Of a stretch of DNA of 64,000 nt, positions 60,112-64,000 are shown piece by piece. Positions within the stretch are counted from its first letter, which is position 1, and every line of letters starts with the position of its first letter. Position numbers and translations under genes: made by a program. The notes beneath the pieces were generated by a model, which made no database searches, was not told where the DNA came from, and worked only from the letters and a program-made list of their open reading frames with translations. The DNA comes from Symbiodinium natans (lineage: Eukaryota; Sar; Dinophyceae; Suessiales; Symbiodiniaceae): positions 1,014,174 through 1,078,173 of the forward strand of contig CAJNDS010002834.1 of the NCBI GenBank assembly GCA_905221605.1, in the 5' to 3' direction.

Positions 60112-61182
60112 GTACCCCCTAAACCCTAAACCCTAAACCCTAAACCCTAAACCCTAAACCCTAGCCCTAAACCCTAAACCCTAAACCCTAAACCCTAAAC
60201 CCTAAACCACAAACCCTACAGTTTGGGGGGTTTAGGGTTTTGGGGGTAGGGTTCAGGGTTTTAGGGGTTTCGGGTTTCTCTTTGTTTAAGGACCCCGATA
60301 CGGTACCCCAAATTTCGGAAACCCCCATATCGCAGAGCTCAAGTGCATGCTTCTCGGTTTTTGTTGAGTCATGTTGCACCTTCCCGGCTAGACCCCTCAT
60401 AGTCGGCATGCTCCGTGTCTTGTGCCTCTCTGCATTTCTTCAATTCCCTGCCGTTGTGCCGGCTCAGATTTTTATACCTTAGGGCCTTAGGGCGTGGGGC
60501 AAAGAAGCCGGGTTCAGGCTGAGTCTGCGCAAGGGGACCATGCGAGAAGCGGGAACGCTCTTGGTGATCTGCTCGTGTTCGTTCCTGTGGCATTCGGCGT
60601 TTGCTCGAAGAGCGACCTGGAGAAAAGGCAGCTGCATGCAACACTTGCTGATGCGGCCATTGTTTTTTGAGCCCCCCCCTTTGGGATGTTGCACCTTGTA
60701 CTAACAGTCCTTAAGAGGGACTATAATTGGGGTACCATAATTCCTATTAGTTAAAATACTGCTAGTAAAAGGGGAACATCGTAGAAGGGGCATCTGCGTT
60801 CTCACCGGCCATACCCATATAGGGTTGGTAGGGTTGCTTGGACTACTTGGAGCCACTGCTTTACCCCCCCCCCCCCCAGTTTTGCTAAATCCCAAGCCTC
60901 GAAACTTCTCAGCCCCTAAGCCCTGAACACACAAACCCAAACCCCTGAACCCAACCCAAAACCCTTCAAAACCAGATCCCCGAAACCCATGCCCTAAACC
61001 CCCAAATCCTAAACCCCCAAACCCCTAAACCCCCCAAAACCCAAACCATAAATTCTAAACCCCCAGTTCCAGACCCCAGACCCCAAACCCTAAACTCTAA
61101 ACCCCAAACCCCAAAACCCGAAACCCTGAACCCAAACCCTAAACCCCACACCCTAAACCCCAAACCCTTAACATCCAAACAG
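60112..61182. repeat. CCCTAAA array, hairpin B copy, degenerate CCCTAAA text
   Basis: CCCTAAA 60,117-60,208; non-repetitive 60,290-60,660 with open frames on both strands that I cannot assign; hairpin B 60,681-60,783; degenerate CCCAAACCCC text 60,930-61,170. Confidence 0.6.
60681..60783. repeat. Hairpin element family B, diverged
   Basis: Left TTGGGATGTTGCACCTTGTA, CTAACAGTCCTTAA; right arm decayed (CTGCTAGTAAAAGGGGAACA TC). Confidence 0.6.
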
Positions 61183-61267
61183 GTGTTCCCTCGGAAGCCG
61201 CCGCCCTCTTGGCAGCCTCGGCCGCGGCCGCAGCCGCCGCCGCGCGGCGCGCCGCGCAAGGACGCGA
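61183..61267 (+). CDS. Candidate exon, poly-Ala
   Basis: After CCAAACAG two bases, then VPSEAAALLAASAAAAAAAA and RRAAQGR, ending GA before GTTCAGGG. CCCTAAA-type text upstream, TTTAGGG-type downstream. Confidence 0.45.
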
Positions 61268-63432
61268 GTTCAGGGTTTCGGGTTTAGGGCTCAGGGTTGA
61301 GGGTTTGGGGTTTGGGGTTTAGGGTTTGGGGTTTAGGGTTTAGGTTGGGTTTCATACGGTGTTTATAGGGTGTCTATCGAGTTTTTACTCGAGGAATTCT
61401 AGGGATCGGGTTTATGGTTTACGGTTTAGGGTTTAGGGCTGCATGAAAATCTGCACTCCTTGGTTGTTCTCTCCAACGTTAGGGCAGTTTTCACACCATT
61501 TGGGGGCCCCAAGGCCAGTTTGGGCTGTAGTTTGGTAGTGCTTCAGGATTTTGAGGGTTTTCGGGTTTAGGTTCGGATGTTCCCCCCTTATACTAACAGT
61601 CCTTAATGGGGATTTTAGTACCCACTATGAGAATTCCTATCAAGGACTGTTAGGATAAGGGGGAACATCCCAAGGTTTAGGGTTTAGGGTTTAGGGTTTA
61701 GGGTTTAAGGGTTTAGGGTTTAGGGTTTAGGGTTTAGGGTTTAGGGTTCGGGTTTTCATATCGGGCCTAGCCTGGAGTCAAGGGATGAAGACTCGTACCA
61801 TCTCGTACCCCCTAAGGTTGTACCCCCAAAGGTTCCTCTTAATAGACTCCGAATATGGCCCTAAACCCGAAACCTAAACCCTAAACCCTAAACCCTAAAC
61901 CCAACCCTAAACCCTAAACCCTAAACCCTTCGGACCCCAAAACCCAAGGGTACAACCTTAAGGGTCCAAGGTTGAATCCCCATATATGGAGACTGTCATG
62001 GGCACTGATGGCTCCGCAGCCCACGTTGGCTCCAAAAGCCGATGTTTGCATTCTCAGGGATAGGCGTGACTTTCTAGATTCATAGAGCTCAGAGTAGGCC
62101 CTCAACCCTAAACCCTAAACCCTAAACCCTAAACCCTTTTTTACGGACCCAGAATGGCACCCGTTTTCCTTCCGAGGTTGCTCTGAACCCCTAAAAAAAA
62201 CCTCACCGAGCGCTCCTCAACATAGCTACCAGATCTAGCTTAAATCTCAGGGATACTTGGGCACACCTTTTCATGACCCTAAACCCTAAATCCTAAACCC
62301 TCATTCCTAAGAAACAGCCAAAGTACCGTTTTTCGCTAGGGTTCCAAGTTCCATATTCAACTCCCCTACATACCCCCCCCCCCCATGCCCCAGGGGTTAT
62401 ATTGGTTGGTGGTCTCTTTAAGTAGGGTTTCTGTTCCGTAGGGGGTTCTTATTAGGGTATCTAGGGGCTATATTCAGGTGTAAGGGTAGCAGATGAAAAG
62501 GTCCCCAACCCCTAAATCCTAGACCTCAAACCCTAAACCCTAAACCCTAAACCCTAAAGCCTAAACCCGAAACCCTAAACCCAAGGGGTTTGGGTGTCTT
62601 CTTTGGCCAAGATGGGGCCAAAGCTCTCCAGAGGCCGGAGGGAGACGAGCCCGGAAAGTTCAAAACACCGGGAAGTGCAAACCCTAAACCCCAGAGGGTT
62701 CAGGGTTCAGGGTTCAGGGTTCAGGGTTTAGGGTTTAGGGTTTAGGGTTTAGGGTTTAGGGTTTAGGTTTTGGGGTTTAGGGTTAGTCGTCACCCCGCTA
62801 AATTCTAAATGCACAAAGCAATAGAAGCCAGCAACCCATGTGCAATAGAAGCCACCAACCCGTGTGGAATGGTGCCCTATCTTGCGGCACAGGCTCACTC
62901 CTTAACACCCTAACCCCCCCAAACCCCAAGGCTTAAACAGCACATGGTGGTTAGGGCTTAGGTCTTAGGTCTTAGGGCTTAGGGCTTAGGGCTTAGGGCT
63001 TAGGGCTTAGGGCTTAGGGCTTAGGGCTTAGGGCTTAGGGCTTAGGGCTTAGGGCTTAGGGCTTAGGGCTTAGGGCTTAGGGTCTTTCGGGTTAGGGTTT
63101 TGGAGCTCTATAGGGCTTCAGAGCTGTGAGTTTTGGAGTTTTGGGTGTGTGTGTGTGTGTATACTGCATCGTAGACTCTAAACCCTAAACCCTAGACCCT
63201 AGACCCTAGACTCTAAACCCTAAACCCTCGACCGCAGATCTTCTGGTTTACGAAAACCCTAAAGCCTCAAACCGCCAAATCCACTGTCAGAAGATGAGAG
63301 CCACGAAAATGGACCCCAAAATAGTAAGATTTCCTTAGACTACGGACCCCAACAACGTACCCCTAAACCCTAAGCCCTAAGCCCTAAGCCCTAAACCCTA
63401 AACCTTAAACGTAAGATTCCTTCCCCTGTCAG
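61268..63432. repeat. Hairpin B, repeat E, and CTTAGGG satellite
   Basis: Hairpin B at 61,573-61,673; TTTAGGG 61,674-61,748; repeat E 61,795-61,985 with CCCTAAA in its middle; CTTAGGG satellite 62,950-63,082 (about 19 units). A weak segment 62,610-62,660 lacks clear borders. No gene called. Confidence 0.65.
61573..61673. repeat. Hairpin element family B, 101 bp
   Basis: Left arm CGGATGTTCCCCCCTTATAC, TAACAGTCCTTAATGGGGAT; right arm ATTCCTATCAAGGACTGTTA, GGATAAGGGGGAACATCCCA. The best-preserved copy; TTTAGGG begins right after it. Confidence 0.8.
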
Positions 63433-63535
63433 AAGATGACGAAATGCCCGGCCCGAGCGAGTCCGCGCCCCACGGCGGCAAAGTCCACGGCGTGGTAGTC
63501 CGCAAGCTGAACGGCACAGAGGCAGGAGGGGAAGG
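63433..63535 (+). CDS. Candidate exon, non-repetitive
   Basis: After CCCCTGTCAG two bases, then 33 codons: DDEMPGPSESAPHGGKVHGV then VVRKLNGTEAGGE, ending GG before GTTTAGGG. Normal composition with a short beta-like stretch (VHGVVVRKL). A partial echo of the left border (TGTCAGAAGATGA) lies at 63,285. Family unknown. Confidence 0.45.
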
Positions 63536-64000
63536 GTTTAGGGTTTAGGGTTTAGGGTTTAGGGTTTAGGGGTTAGGGGTTAGGGGTTTAGGGTTTAGGG
63601 TTTAGGGTTTAGGGTTTAGGGTTTAGGGTTTAGGGGTTGAGGGGTTGAGGGGTTGAGGGGTTGAGGGGTTGAGGGGTTGAGGGGTTGAGGGGTTGAGGGG
63701 TTGAGGGTTTAGGGTTGTAGGGTTTTAGGGTTGTAGGGTTGTAGGGTTTTATGGTTGTAGGGTTGTAGGGTTTTGGCAGGAGGGAAGGGGATCAGGTTTA
63801 AAATGACGGTCATAAGATGGCTCTAGGGGTTTGGGGTTTCGGGTGCTAGGGCTTAGGGTTGAGGGTTGAGGGGGAAGTCAAAGGCCTTCTAAGCCCTGAA
63901 CCCGACATCTGAAACCCTCAATCCTGAACCTTAAGCCCTAAACCCTAAACCCTAAACCCTAAACCCTTAACCCTAAACCCTAAACCCTAAACCCTAAACC
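63536..64000. repeat. TTTAGGG, GGGGTTGA and CCCTAAA arrays
   Basis: TTTAGGG 63,536-63,630; GGGGTTGA octamer array 63,630-63,705 (about nine units); TTGTAGGG variants to 63,775; CCCTAAA to the window end. Confidence 0.85.

Overview
The window looks like nuclear DNA of a dinoflagellate or close relative. The evidence is eukaryotic split genes, introns that start with GC as well as GT, interstitial TTTAGGG/CCCTAAA repeats throughout, a copia-type LTR retrotransposon whose LTR carries an 11-base match to the 3' end of the dinoflagellate spliced leader, and a long LINE. The species cannot be named from sequence alone. The arrays at the two window ends point the wrong way for chromosome ends (G-rich at the left, C-rich at the right), so this is internal sequence.

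Layout. 0-17 kb: short plus-strand exons separated by introns full of telomeric heptamers and small inverted-repeat elements. They include a frame-consistent chain at 10.2-13.9 kb (13 exons, 506 codons, with an Ig-like He_PIG-type domain) and a chain at 1.4-3.1 kb (two Ala-rich exons plus a long exon of unknown family). 17.1-24.4 kb: a LINE on the minus strand with ORF1, ORF2 (APE endonuclease, reverse transcriptase, C-terminal zinc knuckle) and a monomer-like tandem array at its 5' end. 24.5-29.4 kb: telomeric arrays and three Ala-rich exon candidates. 29,426-40,777: an 11,352-bp copia-type element with near-identical LTRs and a CCCTT target duplication, itself inserted in a CCCTAAA tract; upstream of gag it carries an unusual HAD-hydrolase-like domain. 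40.8-64 kb: more telomeric arrays, about twenty further exon candidates, a 92-bp hairpin array (45 kb), a G-rich duplicated block (46.3-47.1 kb), locally homogenised heptamer variants and more hairpin elements.

The strongest unexplained pattern is architectural. Roughly thirty short GC-rich segments, all open on the plus strand and mostly encoding Ala/Glu/Lys-rich peptides, are preceded by (CCCTAAA)n plus an AG acceptor and followed by (G)GTTTAGGG(TTTAGGG)n, where the heptamer itself supplies the GT donor. Each intron would thus begin with UUUAGGG repeats and end with CCCUAAA repeats and could fold back on itself. Some introns coincide exactly with inverted-repeat elements flanked by short direct repeats, as expected of introner elements. 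Both retrotransposons lie in such introns. Exon borders are predictions from reading frame and splice-like dinucleotides; no transcript was available.
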